A stretch of DNA of 64,000 bases, taken from Halobacteriales archaeon YIM A00010. GTDB taxonomy: Archaea; Halobacteriota; Halobacteria; Halobacteriales; Haloarculaceae. The notes below the pieces were generated by a model that was given only the letters and a program-made list of their open reading frames with translations, did not search any database and was not told where the DNA came from. The DNA is taken from NCBI GenBank assembly GCA_025041175.1, contig JAKCFJ010000001.1, positions 496,001 to 560,000 on the forward strand, given 5' to 3'. A program made the position numbers and the translations under genes. Below are positions 1-8,120 of the stretch, piece after piece (position 1 is the first letter of the stretch; the number at the start of each line of letters is the position of its first letter).

Positions 1-2
1 AC

Positions 3-659
3 GTGTCGTTTCACACGATGCACTGGGATTTCAACACTGCCCAACAGGAGCTGGAAACTCGGATCCTCGTCACCGGCGCGGATCGCGGCGCGCTGACCAA
101 CGGTTTCGAGGCGTTGCAACGCCACGACGGGATGATGGGGTTCGAGTTGCTCTCCCGGCGCGGGGAGACGGCCGTGATCAAATCGTCCATCGGCGAGACG
201 AACGCGATGGGGACGATCCGGAAACACGACGGCTACATCACCGGTCCGTTCCAGATCCGCGACGGAAGCGAGCGCTGGAGCGTCGGATTCGACACCGATT
301 CGGCCGCTGACGCCGCCCTGTCCGCCCTATCGACAAAGAACGATTTCAGGGTGGAGACCCGAAGCGACGCGTCGTTCGAGGAGTATCTCGACGTGATCCA
401 GCACATCGACGCAGCGAAAGGGTTTCTAGACGGGTGTCGAGAGCTTTCCGACACCGAGCGCCGGACGCTCCGAACGGCCGTGGAGATGGGGTACTTTCGA
501 ACCCCGCGCGATGCGACGCTCGAAACGCTGACCGAGGTGTTCGACATTTCCAAAACGGGGGTTTCGAAGAACCTGCGACGCGCCGAGCGGAAGCTCCTCG
601 AACGGACCGTTTCTCTCTTTCCGTCCGTCGAGGAGGACGACCGGTCCCGTCGGGAGTAA
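3..659 (+). CDS. Bat-type HTH-10 transcriptional regulator (start uncertain)
   Basis: Likely DNA-binding regulator of the haloarchaeal bacterio-opsin-activator (Bat) type. The last 60 or so residues hold the HTH_10 region: after LSDTERRTLRTA comes MGYFRTPRDATLETL and a recognition-helix stretch with SKTGVSKNLRRAERKL. The N-terminal 130 residues are an uncharacterised alpha/beta sensor-like part typical of such proteins. The listed start is GTG two bases into the window; an ATG five codons later (MHWDF) is an alternative, and the frame is open to the window edge, so the true start may lie outside. Nothing shows its target or ligand. Family assignment is firm, start is not. Confidence 0.75.
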   Translation: MSFHTMHWDFNTAQQELETRILVTGADRGALTNGFEALQRHDGMMGFELLSRRGETAVIKSSIGETNAMGTIRKHDGYITGPFQIRDGSERWSVGFDTDSAADAALSALSTKNDFRVETRSDASFEEYLDVIQHIDAAKGFLDGCRELSDTERRTLRTAVEMGYFRTPRDATLETLTEVFDISKTGVSKNLRRAERKLLERTVSLFPSVEEDDRSRRE

Positions 660-715
660 CACACGGACTGAGCAGGAAACCGAGATCAGACCAATCCGGT
701 TCACACCGGATCGAA

Positions 716-1168
716 TCAGGGTAGCCGCGTCGTTTCGACCGCGATATCGATGTGGGAAAGCGCTGGTTCCTCCCGGAGTGCTCGGACGATGTCGGCGTGT
801 GACTCCTGGGACCGCGTGCCGTACAGTTCGACCGACGTGGCGTCGTTTTCCTGCCACGCCACGGTCAGGCCGGCGCGCCGGAGCCGGGAGCCCTCTCGAA
901 GACGAACGCAGCGAATCGAATCGAGCGCGACCTCGAAGTTCCGATCGGCAAGCGTTAGCGCTCGCTCGGGGGTCGCGCGATCGACCTCCCGACGACCGCG
1001 TTCGCCGGTGTCCGCTCGCAGGAGGAGCGATTTGAACGACTCACCGACGAAACACCAGACGACACGGCTGTCGGTTACCACCAGCTCCCAGAACTCCAAC
1101 GACGTCGGCCGTCGCCGGAACCATCCCGTGAACCGCGCGAGGTCAGTTTCGTTCGAGTCCATCGTCAC
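716..1168 (-). CDS. conserved hypothetical protein, last gene of symporter operon
   Basis: A 150-residue soluble protein that I do not recognise. It has no signal peptide or membrane segment. The N-terminal part (FTGWFRRRPTSLEFWELVV...) followed by short beta-rich segments (SRVVWCFVGESFKSLLL, LTVAWQENDATSVELYG) suggests a PH-like or mainly beta fold, but that is only an impression. Its ATG overlaps the stop of the sodium:solute symporter gene by four bases, so it is translated with the transporter and could be an accessory or regulatory protein for it. Third gene of a leftward operon (3299 to 716). Confidence 0.7.
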   Translation of the reverse strand: MTMDSNETDLARFTGWFRRRPTSLEFWELVVTDSRVVWCFVGESFKSLLLRADTGERGRREVDRATPERALTLADRNFEVALDSIRCVRLREGSRLRRAGLTVAWQENDATSVELYGTRSQESHADIVRALREEPALSHIDIAVETTRLP

Positions 1169-2733
1169 CGTTCGATGAGGACAGCGATGTCAGCCGGAAC
1201 CGACCGACCGTCCTGGGTCGCCAACGACACGACGACGAAGAGGACGACGGTTACGAGCAGCGCGACCGTCCCGACGGGGAACGGAGCGGGGAACGGATAC
1301 AGCCCTGCGATCGTGTCAGCGACTCCCTCGAAACCGGCCGTCTCGGCGATTCGGGGCACAGCGCTGTAGAAGAGGTTGACCGCTAATCCGCCCAACAGCG
1401 CGACGATTGCGCCCTCTTTGGTTGCGCCCGTCCAGTTCAATCCGAGCGCCGCGATGGCGAAAAACGCCGCTGCGAAGAACCCCCACCCGATGGTGCCGAG
1501 GATGCCGACCAGCGTTTCCGAGAAGTAGACGATGAGCGTCGAGACGACGGTGATGCTGGCCAGGGCGGCCTGGGTCACTCGGAGTTCGGTCGTGTCGTTC
1601 TCGATCGGCCGTCCCAGCGCGCGCGGGAGATCCCGGGAGATGGCCGCCGCGCCGATGTTGAGAAACGAGTCGCTCGTGCTCATGATCGCCGCCAACAGCG
1701 CTGCCAGAATGAGTCCGGCCACGACGCCGGGCGTGTGTTCGAGCACGAACACCGGCCCGACGACGGAGGCGCTTTTCGGAGCCGCGGTCTGTCCGGCCTC
1801 GACCATCGCGCGCATCGACAGCCCGGCCGAAAACGCGATCAAACTCGAGATCGCGTACGTCACCGCGGCGATCGGTGCGCCCCACCGGAGGATGCGCAGG
1901 TTCCGGCTCATGTAGAACTTGGTTATCAGGTGTGGCTGTCCGGCCGTACCGATAGAGAACAGTATCCACCAGCCGAGCGCCGTGAAGATGGTCGCGGCCG
2001 GCGCATCCATGGCTCCGAACGGGGAAACGAACGCCGGATCGGCGCTCGCAAGCGATCGTGAAATGGACTCCATGCCGCCACCGAACGAGAGCGCGAAGGC
2101 GAAGACGAAGACCGAACCGACGATCATCGTGATGGCCTGGACGAAATCGGTCCAAACGCCCGCGATCATTCCGCCGAGCGTGCTGTAGGCCAGCAGGATG
2201 AACGCGCCGATGAATAACCCCCACACCACCGGCAGGCCGAAGATCGCGCGCATCACGTACTGCAACGCCGCGAGGTTGGTCGCGAGGTACGCCATTACGC
2301 CGACGATGACCGCGACGGCCGTCAGTCCGCGCACCCACGCGCTCTCATACCGGACGTACATCCCGTCTGCAAGCGTCATCACGTCCCGAACGTCCGCCAA
2401 CAGGCGCAGCCGCTTTGCCAGTAGCATCCACGCGACGACGAAGCCGAGTGGAGCGGTGAAAAAGATCCACAGCGCGGTCGTTCCGAACGAATAGACGAGC
2501 TCCGGTCCGCCGACGAATCCGAACCCGGACTGGATGACCGAGAACGCTGTCAGCGCGAGTACCCACGTGCCGACGCTCTTGCCGGTGATGAGAAAATCCG
2601 CCGTGCTCTCTGTTTGGAGGTAGCCCCAGACGCCGATCCCCAACACCAACGAAAGATAGACGCCACCGAACAGCAGCACGTACGGGCTGTCTGTGACCGG
2701 TATCTCCTGTAACGGAACGATCGGTACCGTCAT
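1165..2733 (-). CDS. sodium:solute symporter (SSS family)
   Basis: Integral membrane transporter of the solute:sodium symporter family, 522 residues, the usual family length, with about 13 hydrophobic segments. Family-like features include the N-terminal block LGIGVWGYLQTESTADFLITGK (SSS proteins have a similar loop after the first helix), GGMIAGVWTDFVQAITM in the middle, and LAAIMSTSDSFLNIGAAAI in the conserved sodium-site region. The substrate cannot be read from sequence; panthothenate, proline or carboxylates are possible in this family. It sits between a small membrane protein gene and an unrecognised soluble protein gene, both joined by four-base ATGA overlaps, which indicates translational coupling. 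Confidence 0.88.
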   Translation of the reverse strand: MTVPIVPLQEIPVTDSPYVLLFGGVYLSLVLGIGVWGYLQTESTADFLITGKSVGTWVLALTAFSVIQSGFGFVGGPELVYSFGTTALWIFFTAPLGFVVAWMLLAKRLRLLADVRDVMTLADGMYVRYESAWVRGLTAVAVIVGVMAYLATNLAALQYVMRAIFGLPVVWGLFIGAFILLAYSTLGGMIAGVWTDFVQAITMIVGSVFVFAFALSFGGGMESISRSLASADPAFVSPFGAMDAPAATIFTALGWWILFSIGTAGQPHLITKFYMSRNLRILRWGAPIAAVTYAISSLIAFSAGLSMRAMVEAGQTAAPKSASVVGPVFVLEHTPGVVAGLILAALLAAIMSTSDSFLNIGAAAISRDLPRALGRPIENDTTELRVTQAALASITVVSTLIVYFSETLVGILGTIGWGFFAAAFFAIAALGLNWTGATKEGAIVALLGGLAVNLFYSAVPRIAETAGFEGVADTIAGLYPFPAPFPVGTVALLVTVVLFVVVSLATQDGRSVPADIAVLIER

Positions 2734-3299
2734 CGTCGTTCCTCACTGTCGCTTTCGCTTTCACTCTCGGACTGTTTCGCCTCCCGACGCGGCGTGGACG
2801 GCTCACCGCCGTCGGCTTCGGGTGGGGACGGTGATAACGGATACCGTTCAGTCCGTTGTACTCGTCTCACATCGCTCATGATGTCGTTGATGACCCGTTC
2901 GTTCCCGATCGACGGGAAGACGAGGGCGTAGTACACCGCACCGAGGATCGGGAGCAACCAGAGGAAAACCACGTAGATCAACGTCGAAGCTGGCAGCCCG
3001 AGCACGTAGGTGTATTCGGTCGTGCCCGGCTCCCAGCGGAGCCAGATGCCCGTCAGCCCGATCACGAAGGTCGCTCCGAGACCGACCACCAACCAGGAGT
3101 ACGGCGCGAGATCGAGTTCCCTGTCGTTTCGTTCTACCGATGCAGCTCCCAGCACCGCGACGATGAACAACGCCGCAAAGTACGAGAACACGCGATACAG
3201 TCCTGTCGCCCCGGCGAGCAACAGGCCAACCGCGAGGAGGGCGATCGCGCCCATCATCCCATTCCGAGTTCTCCGCGTTTGTTGCTGTGGTGACTCCAT
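2730..3299 (-). CDS. small integral membrane protein, first gene of symporter operon
   Basis: A 189-residue protein with four to five predicted membrane segments (MMGAIALLAVGLLLAGATG, YFAALFIVAVLGAASV, YSWLVVGLGATFVIGLTG and a C-terminal pair) and a highly charged tail rich in Glu, Ser and Asp. I do not recognise the family. Small membrane partners commonly precede SSS transporters (for example DUF485 or DUF3311 proteins), but this one is longer and not clearly either. Start chosen at MESPQQQ because upstream reading is Arg/Ser-rich and lacks protein character. Its end overlaps the symporter start by four bases. Confidence 0.72.
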   Translation of the reverse strand: MESPQQQTRRTRNGMMGAIALLAVGLLLAGATGLYRVFSYFAALFIVAVLGAASVERNDRELDLAPYSWLVVGLGATFVIGLTGIWLRWEPGTTEYTYVLGLPASTLIYVVFLWLLPILGAVYYALVFPSIGNERVINDIMSDVRRVQRTERYPLSPSPPEADGGEPSTPRREAKQSESESESDSEERR

Positions 3300-3557
3300 T
3301 CTTCGATATACCAGGGAAGCAACGAGCGAAAAACGACGGGTTGATATGTGAACGATCCGCCGTACTCGGCCGCTGTAGGGCACAGAAGGCGGTGAACGAC
3401 GCGAGCCGGATCCACCGAGAACACTGTCTCGACGACATCTACAAGATAGTATAGATATCATTCATGAATGATTCGTTCGTGGGTGGGTGCGCACGTGGAT
3501 CCGTACAAGCAAGGATTTTTATCCGAGAGTTTCGTCAACATGCACAGTGGATGAGCC

Positions 3558-4142
3558 ATGTCCCCGAACGACATACGAGATGAACGTCGGACAGATGCCG
3601 AACAGCAGAATTCCGTCCGTCCGCGGATGAGACGGAGTGCCGCCACGGGGGAACTGGATGAGTCTCTCATCGAGTTACTGACATTTATGCTCGACACCGA
3701 CACTCGCGCCCGCATTTACCTGTATCTCCGGCAGCAGCCGGGAGCGACGAGCGACGAGATCGCAACGGGAACAGGGCTGTATCCGAGCACGGTTCGGGAG
3801 TCGCTCGCGGTGCTTCACGAGGAGGGCGTCGTCAGACGCTACGAGCGCGAGCTGAGTGGTACCGACGGTCCGTACGTCTACGAGAGCATCCCTCCCAAGG
3901 AGTTGGTGCTCGACATCCTCGAACCGATACAGGAGAAGCTAAACAGGGCGTTCATGCTCGACGAACTGCTCGGGGTCGACGGGGCCGATCGGGATCGAAC
4001 CCCGCGTGGGGAACCCATTCAGCGCCAGGCACGGGATCACGAGGAGGAGCAAGACGGGGAGCAGGATCGAGAGCGCGCCCAACAGCGGACCCCCATCACC
4101 GTTACCGTCACGGAGTCAGCGTTTCGCTCCGATGATCGGTGA
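3558..4142 (+). CDS. winged-helix transcriptional regulator (ArsR/TrmB-like)
   Basis: Residues about 35 to 120 form a winged helix: LLTFMLDTDTRARIYLYL, then PGATSDEIATGTGLYPSTV as helix-turn-helix, and a wing VVRRYERELSGTDGPYVYE. Such proteins occur widely in haloarchaea as transcription regulators. The last 45 residues change character to a Gln/Arg/Glu-rich string (QARDHEEEQDGEQDRERAQQR) unlike the rest, discussed as a finding. A TATA-like TTTTTATCC lies near 3514, roughly 25 bases before the region preceding the ATG. It precedes coaD by about 90 bases on the same strand. Confidence 0.72.
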   Translation: MSPNDIRDERRTDAEQQNSVRPRMRRSAATGELDESLIELLTFMLDTDTRARIYLYLRQQPGATSDEIATGTGLYPSTVRESLAVLHEEGVVRRYERELSGTDGPYVYESIPPKELVLDILEPIQEKLNRAFMLDELLGVDGADRDRTPRGEPIQRQARDHEEEQDGEQDRERAQQRTPITVTVTESAFRSDDR

Positions 4143-4229
4143 GGCAAACGAGCGGCCGGTTTGACAGATCGGGAGACGGTGTTGTGCGAGCCGAAGCCAC
4201 TAAGCCACGGGCGACGCATGACCGAACGT

Positions 4230-4721
4230 ATGCAAGTCGCGCTAGGGGGGACGTTCGATCCGGTTCACGACGGTCATCGGAAGTTGTTCGATCGGGCGTT
4301 CCAACTCGGGGCTGTCACAGTCGGTCTCACGAGCGACGAGCTGGCACCTCAAACCCGCAACGAAGAACGCCACATTCGTCCGTTCGAGGAGCGACAGCGC
4401 GATCTCGAACGCGAACTCGAACGGGCTGGTGATCGTTACGACCATCGATTCGAGATCCGACGGCTCGATGAGCCGACCGGTATCGCAACGGAGCCGGGGT
4501 TCGAGTATCTCATCGTCTCCCCAGAGACCGAACCGACCGGGAAAACGATCAACCGAATCCGGGCGGACCGAGGTCTCGATCCGCTCGAAATCGTTGTTGT
4601 CAACCACCTCGAAGCCGAGGACGGGGAACGCATTTCGAGCACGCGAATCGTGAAGGGTGAAATCGACGAGCACGGTGCCCTCACCCCAAAGCGACAAGGA
4701 CGACCGACCTCCGAGCAGTAA
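4230..4721 (+). CDS. coaD: phosphopantetheine adenylyltransferase, archaeal type
   Basis: Transfers AMP from ATP to 4'-phosphopantetheine, the penultimate step of coenzyme A synthesis. The nucleotidyltransferase signature is at the N-terminus: GGTFDPVHDGHRKLFDRAF, including the HxGH motif as HDGH, and the C-terminal ISSTRIVKGEID matches the family's ISSTRI block. Length 163 residues from the ATG at 4230 is normal for archaeal CoaD; an in-frame ATG at 4218 would add four residues. It is followed convergently by a TFB-like gene. Confidence 0.92.
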   Translation: MQVALGGTFDPVHDGHRKLFDRAFQLGAVTVGLTSDELAPQTRNEERHIRPFEERQRDLERELERAGDRYDHRFEIRRLDEPTGIATEPGFEYLIVSPETEPTGKTINRIRADRGLDPLEIVVVNHLEAEDGERISSTRIVKGEIDEHGALTPKRQGRPTSEQ

Positions 4722-4755
4722 CTGACGCCGGCTATGGGATCCAGCCGCTTTTTCC

Positions 4756-5064
4756 TCACCACTCCGGTGGTTTCAGTCCGGCCTCCTCGATGAGTCCTTT
4801 CCATCGTTGTTGGATTGTCAGCCGCGACACGCCGACCGCGTCCGCGACGGCCTTCTGTGACCGGCGGTCGCCTTCAATGAGCGCGCCGGCGTACAGACTA
4901 GCCGCCACGGTTGCGCGCTTCGATCGCTCGGCGTCGGGCACCGTCGATAGAAACAGATCGATCGCGCGCGCGCTAACCGTCGCATCGAGTTCCAACTGCT
5001 CGGCCGCCCGCTCGATCTCTGCGAGCCACCGCTGGTTTTCCACCTGCTCCCGGGCGCGGTACAT
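4756..5064 (-). CDS. short TFIIB-like (cyclin-fold) protein
   Basis: A 102-residue protein resembling one cyclin repeat of transcription initiation factor B: QRWLAEIERAAEQLELDATVSARAIDLF..., then RATVAASLYAGALIEG, and a C-terminal helix-turn-helix KAVADAVGVSRLTIQQRW. Full TFB has a zinc ribbon and two cyclin repeats; both the ribbon and one repeat are missing here. Such short TFB-family proteins occur beside coaD in haloarchaea. It could modulate transcription or simply bind DNA; no function has been shown from this sequence. Confidence 0.75.
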   Translation of the reverse strand: MYRAREQVENQRWLAEIERAAEQLELDATVSARAIDLFLSTVPDAERSKRATVAASLYAGALIEGDRRSQKAVADAVGVSRLTIQQRWKGLIEEAGLKPPEW

Positions 5065-5179
5065 GCTTGCTCTACCGTTTCATCGGTTATGATCGGAGTA
5101 AAACTTTGTGAGGTGTGATAGCACGAATAGCCGTGAGTAACGACAGGCTTTTTTCACCGTTCGTTGTACCTCCGGGTGC

Positions 5180-5263
5180 GCGTGGGTAGCCAAGCCAGGA
5201 AACGGCGCAGCGCTTAGGACGCTGTCCCGTAGGGGTCCGCCGGTTCAAATCCGGTCCCACGCA
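5180..5263 (+). tRNA. tRNA-Leu(UAG)
   Basis: An 84-nt type II tRNA with a long variable arm. Acceptor strands GCGTGGG and CCCACGC pair fully; the anticodon stem CAGCG/CGCTG encloses the loop CTTAGGA with anticodon TAG; the T-loop is GGTTCAAATCC. The 3' CCA is not encoded. No intron is present. An accessory segment begins just downstream, but I found no second copy of the tRNA 3' end nearby. Confidence 0.96.
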
Positions 5264-5304
5264 TTTCGATACTTGTTATCCAAGTGATTCTCACACCACT
5301 ACTA

Positions 5305-6470
5305 TCAGAACAGGCCGTCGGTCGTCTCCGCGTTTCGGATACTATCGAGCGTCGTATATCGAAGGCTCTGTGGGTATTTGCTCTCGTAGGGAATCGGGTC
5401 TTCCAGCTCGTAAAGAGATCCTGATTCGAAGGTCACGACCATTTTGTCGTCCGCTATCTTGGCTCGATCTTTGTAATCAAGCGGTTCCCGCAGCAGATCG
5501 GCCTCTTCGGGTGTGACTACGGTATCAACCGTTGCGAAGTATTTCACTGATCGAACGTCGCGGGTAACGTACATCGCCACGTAATCGAATTCACTTCCGA
5601 TTCGGACGAAACCCCACGCTTCGTTCTCCTTGAGAAACGGAAGACCAGATTCCGAACAGGAAATACCGCTACTTTCGCGTCCGGATCGCCGTCGATTTCG
5701 TTCCGATCTATCTTCCCCTTCACATGGTTCTCAAGCGGCTCAATCTCACCGGAACCGTCCGATTTCTGTGATTTGGAGGGGGGTGCTTCACTAACGAACT
5801 GTCGTTGCTCTCCGAGCACCGAGACGAGGTTTTGGACGAACTCACGGGCCTGTTCTTCGAGATCGATCGGCAGCTCATCGACCTCGTTCTCGACAGTCGT
5901 GGCGATGGATTCGCTAACGCTGTCCTCGTTCTCTCGAAGACACCGGATCGTTCGATTCGTCTGTGCGACTTATTCGGCTATCTCGTCTGATTTTCCCGAG
6001 CGGATCGACTCTTTGGAAAGCAGTTCCAACACGCCCGGATTCTCAGTGAGATCGTCGAGATCGAACTGAACCACCGATACTTCCTCCCCGTCGTTCCGAG
6101 AGCGGCTCTTGGTTAGCACCTCGAACGACCGTCCATTCGTGAGGATCCCCCAGTCGACATCGAGCTCCTGTCTCATGTAGCTGCGCAACTGCTGGACGTT
6201 CCCGTCGGTGAGCGTAGAGCGAACGGGCTTTGCCTCCACGAACACGACGGGGGTCTCCCCAACGAGAAGCGCGTAATCGACGTGGGTGCTCCCGGAGGCC
6301 ATCGGAACCGTGTATTCTAGCGCGACTTCAGTCGAGTAGAGATTCCAACCGAGCAGTTCGAGAAACGGCTGTACGAGCTTGATCTTCGTGTTCTGTTCGT
6401 CCATCTGTGGTGACGATTCGATGAGCTGCTGGCACCGCCCGACGTATTCCGTGATCGCGTCCCGGTCCAT
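5305..6470 (-). pseudogene. HsdR N-terminal-domain protein, interrupted by a stop and a frameshift
   Basis: Reads as a roughly 385-residue protein with a type I restriction HsdR N-terminal (PD-D/ExK nuclease) domain: MDEQNTKIKLVQPFLELLGW, then HVDYALLV and VVFVEAKPV with the Asp and Glu-x-Lys catalytic residues. An in-frame TAA at 5970-5972 stops the first part (a CAA Gln codon would restore it), reading continues in the same frame to about 5648, and then a one-base shift moves to the frame of 5305-5580. The ATG at 6470 is supported by a TATA-like ATATAT about 27 bases upstream (leaderless type). No HsdM or HsdS is near, so even when intact it was a stand-alone gene. Confidence 0.8.
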
Positions 6471-6735
6471 TAGCCACTCATCGGACAGCGTGCACACATA
6501 TATCGTATGAAAAAGGCGCAATACTGCTAATTCAACGGCAACCCCCTACCCACCGAGCACGCCGAAGCCGAACAGCGGGCCAAAGAGCAGATGTAACCCG
6601 ATCCCGACGAGGAGCGCGGGGACGGTGGTGTAGATAGAGGCGATGACGGCGGCTTTTTTGTCCATCGCAATCAGCGGGAACAGCGCGTCCCCGTCCTGGC
6701 TGATGGCGTTGGCAGCGAGCGCCGGGAAGGGGAGA
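6343..6735. repeat. 0.39-kb direct repeat, copy A
   Basis: Nearly identical to 10866-11260. It spans the 5' third of the HsdR_N gene, the 70-bp gap and the 3' end of the 10-TM exporter gene. In this copy the HsdR_N gene continues while the exporter gene is cut. Differences are few (for example an indel near 6535 and scattered substitutions), so the duplication is recent or kept similar by recombination. Confidence 0.9.
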
Positions 6736-6896
6736 CTCTCTGGATGGTACACATGTGTTGAGAATATAGCTGGTTCGTCGTCCTCATCGAGCCAGAGAGG
6801 CGTGATCGCAGAGGGTGCGATAGGTCGACTCCAGATCTCCGTGGCTGGTCCATCGTCCATATCTTCCGATACGCTATTTACTAACTGATTAGTCAA
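6546..6896 (-). pseudogene. chimeric ORF ending in a copy of the exporter C-terminus
   Basis: The last 60 codons are almost identical to the C-terminus of the intact 10-TM exporter (11071-12324), including ALAANAISQDGDALFPL and the tail FGPLFGFGVLGG. The first 56 codons are unrelated, Asp/Glu-rich and not recognised. The junction falls exactly at the edge of direct repeat A (about 6735), so the ORF is a by-product of the duplication. It has two membrane segments and could be expressed, but a working transporter is not possible. Confidence 0.75.
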
Positions 6897-6953
6897 ACGA
6901 CTTGAGGACTAGTACACCCGATAGCGCGCCCACGCAACCGTCTGTATTCATCT

Positions 6954-6968
6954 ACTCAATTGATGAGT
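6954..6968. promoter_or_regulatory. inverted repeat upstream of TetR gene, possible operator
   Basis: The sequence ACTCAATTGATGAGT has arms ACTCA/TGAGT around a 5-base centre. A perfect palindrome GACTAGTC follows at 6976-6983. Both lie 55 to 85 bases upstream of the TetR start, and TetR regulators usually bind such sites near their own gene. Binding itself is inference. Confidence 0.35.
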
Positions 6969-7038
6969 CGATACTGACTAGTCGGATCTAACGAGTGAGT
7001 CACAACTATTATCTGATCTCCAACAGATCTATTACACA

Positions 7039-7656
7039 ATGGCTGATCCGCCGGAACACACAGCCCCGGATCCAAACGAGGAGATCATGCGTGCGACCTA
7101 CCGGGCGCTTCGAAAACACGGATACGCCGATCTCACGATCAAACGGATCGCTGAAGAGTACGGCAAGTCGACCGCTGCTATCCACTACCATTACGAGACG
7201 AAAGACGACCTGTTGGCAGCGTATCTAGATTATCTGCTCGACCAGTTTGTCGATACCGTTCGGGACATCAAAACGACCGATCCCGAGGAGCGGATGGAAT
7301 TGCTGCTCGACAAACTGCTCGTCGATCCAGTGGACCATCAGGATATGTTGATCGCGATGTTGGAGATGCGGAGTCAAGCGCCGTACAAGGAGGCGTTCTG
7401 TGAGCGGTTCCAGCAGAACGACGAGTACACCCGGTATATGCTCAAGGCAGTCATCAACCACGGGATTGACGAAGGAATATTCGAGAATGTCGACGCCGAA
7501 CACGCGGCACGCGCATTAATGATAATTGTTGACGGCGCCCGAACTCGAACTGTTGTCCTTGATGAGGAGGATGCGCTGGCGACAGCCAGACGGACCGCTG
7601 ACGAATACGTAACTGCCATCCTATCGACCGAGGAAGCAGCAGATGGAATAGAGTGA
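7039..7656 (+). CDS. TetR/AcrR family transcriptional regulator
   Basis: One-component regulator of 205 residues. The TetR DNA-binding domain is clear at residues 14 to 62: EEIMRATYRALRKHGYADL, TIKRIAEEYGKSTAAIHYHY and the following YETKDDLL. The C-terminal helical domain would hold the ligand and dimer interfaces; it resembles the BetI/AcrR-type C-terminal domains of haloarchaeal members. TetR genes usually sit next to an efflux pump; here none is adjacent, and the next gene rightward is a sulfatase 460 bases away. It is the leftmost gene of the block enclosed by the 0.39-kb repeats. Confidence 0.9.
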   Translation: MADPPEHTAPDPNEEIMRATYRALRKHGYADLTIKRIAEEYGKSTAAIHYHYETKDDLLAAYLDYLLDQFVDTVRDIKTTDPEERMELLLDKLLVDPVDHQDMLIAMLEMRSQAPYKEAFCERFQQNDEYTRYMLKAVINHGIDEGIFENVDAEHAARALMIIVDGARTRTVVLDEEDALATARRTADEYVTAILSTEEAADGIE

Positions 7657-8120
7657 CGAGTACGTCTGCGCTGTAACAAATTATTGGCCGATGGCGTTGG
7701 ACTCGCCTAGATGTGGAGGGAGGGCCAGGACGATGAATGGTTGTTTGAAATACCATAATAGTGTTTTCATTGATGGTGGATCGTGTTGGTATATACCCGG
7801 TGACTCAGCGCTCACATTACTCACAGGAACACAGTGGGTGAATGAGGCCTCCGATACGGTGTTAGTGATTCAACGTTAGAGCCACGTACGAACGTTCTCC
7901 ATCGGGCACACTACTACTCACAACACACAACTCGTCAAAGAAACCGAAACTATAAAGACGACAACTAACCGTCTAATTAGTATCGTAGCAGTGATCTTGG
8001 CTAACGGACAGTGGATGTTCACACTCCCTCCTCTCCAGCGAATGGACTGGCCGCAGTCACCGCCTACTGATTGGAGAGCTATTGCTTGAACGAGGGTAAA
8101 TCGACGTAGTACCAACGAAT
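7657..8120. other. 464-bp intergenic region, no gene seen
   Basis: A/T-richer than the flanks. A 62-codon ORF (7691-7879) has Cys/Trp-containing, non-acidic content unlike the surrounding proteins and no promoter that I can see, so I do not call it. The right end serves as the upstream region of the sulfatase operon. No tRNA, hairpin series or repeat was noticed. Confidence 0.5.

Noticed and set aside
5264-5304. tRNA-Leu as integration site for the HsdR_N segment
   Set aside because: I found no second copy of the tRNA-Leu 3' end in the window, so there is no direct sign of integration there.
7691-7879. 62-codon ORF before the sulfatase gene
   Set aside because: Its content is not acidic, contains several Cys and Trp and shows no promoter; it looks like chance in A/T-richer DNA.
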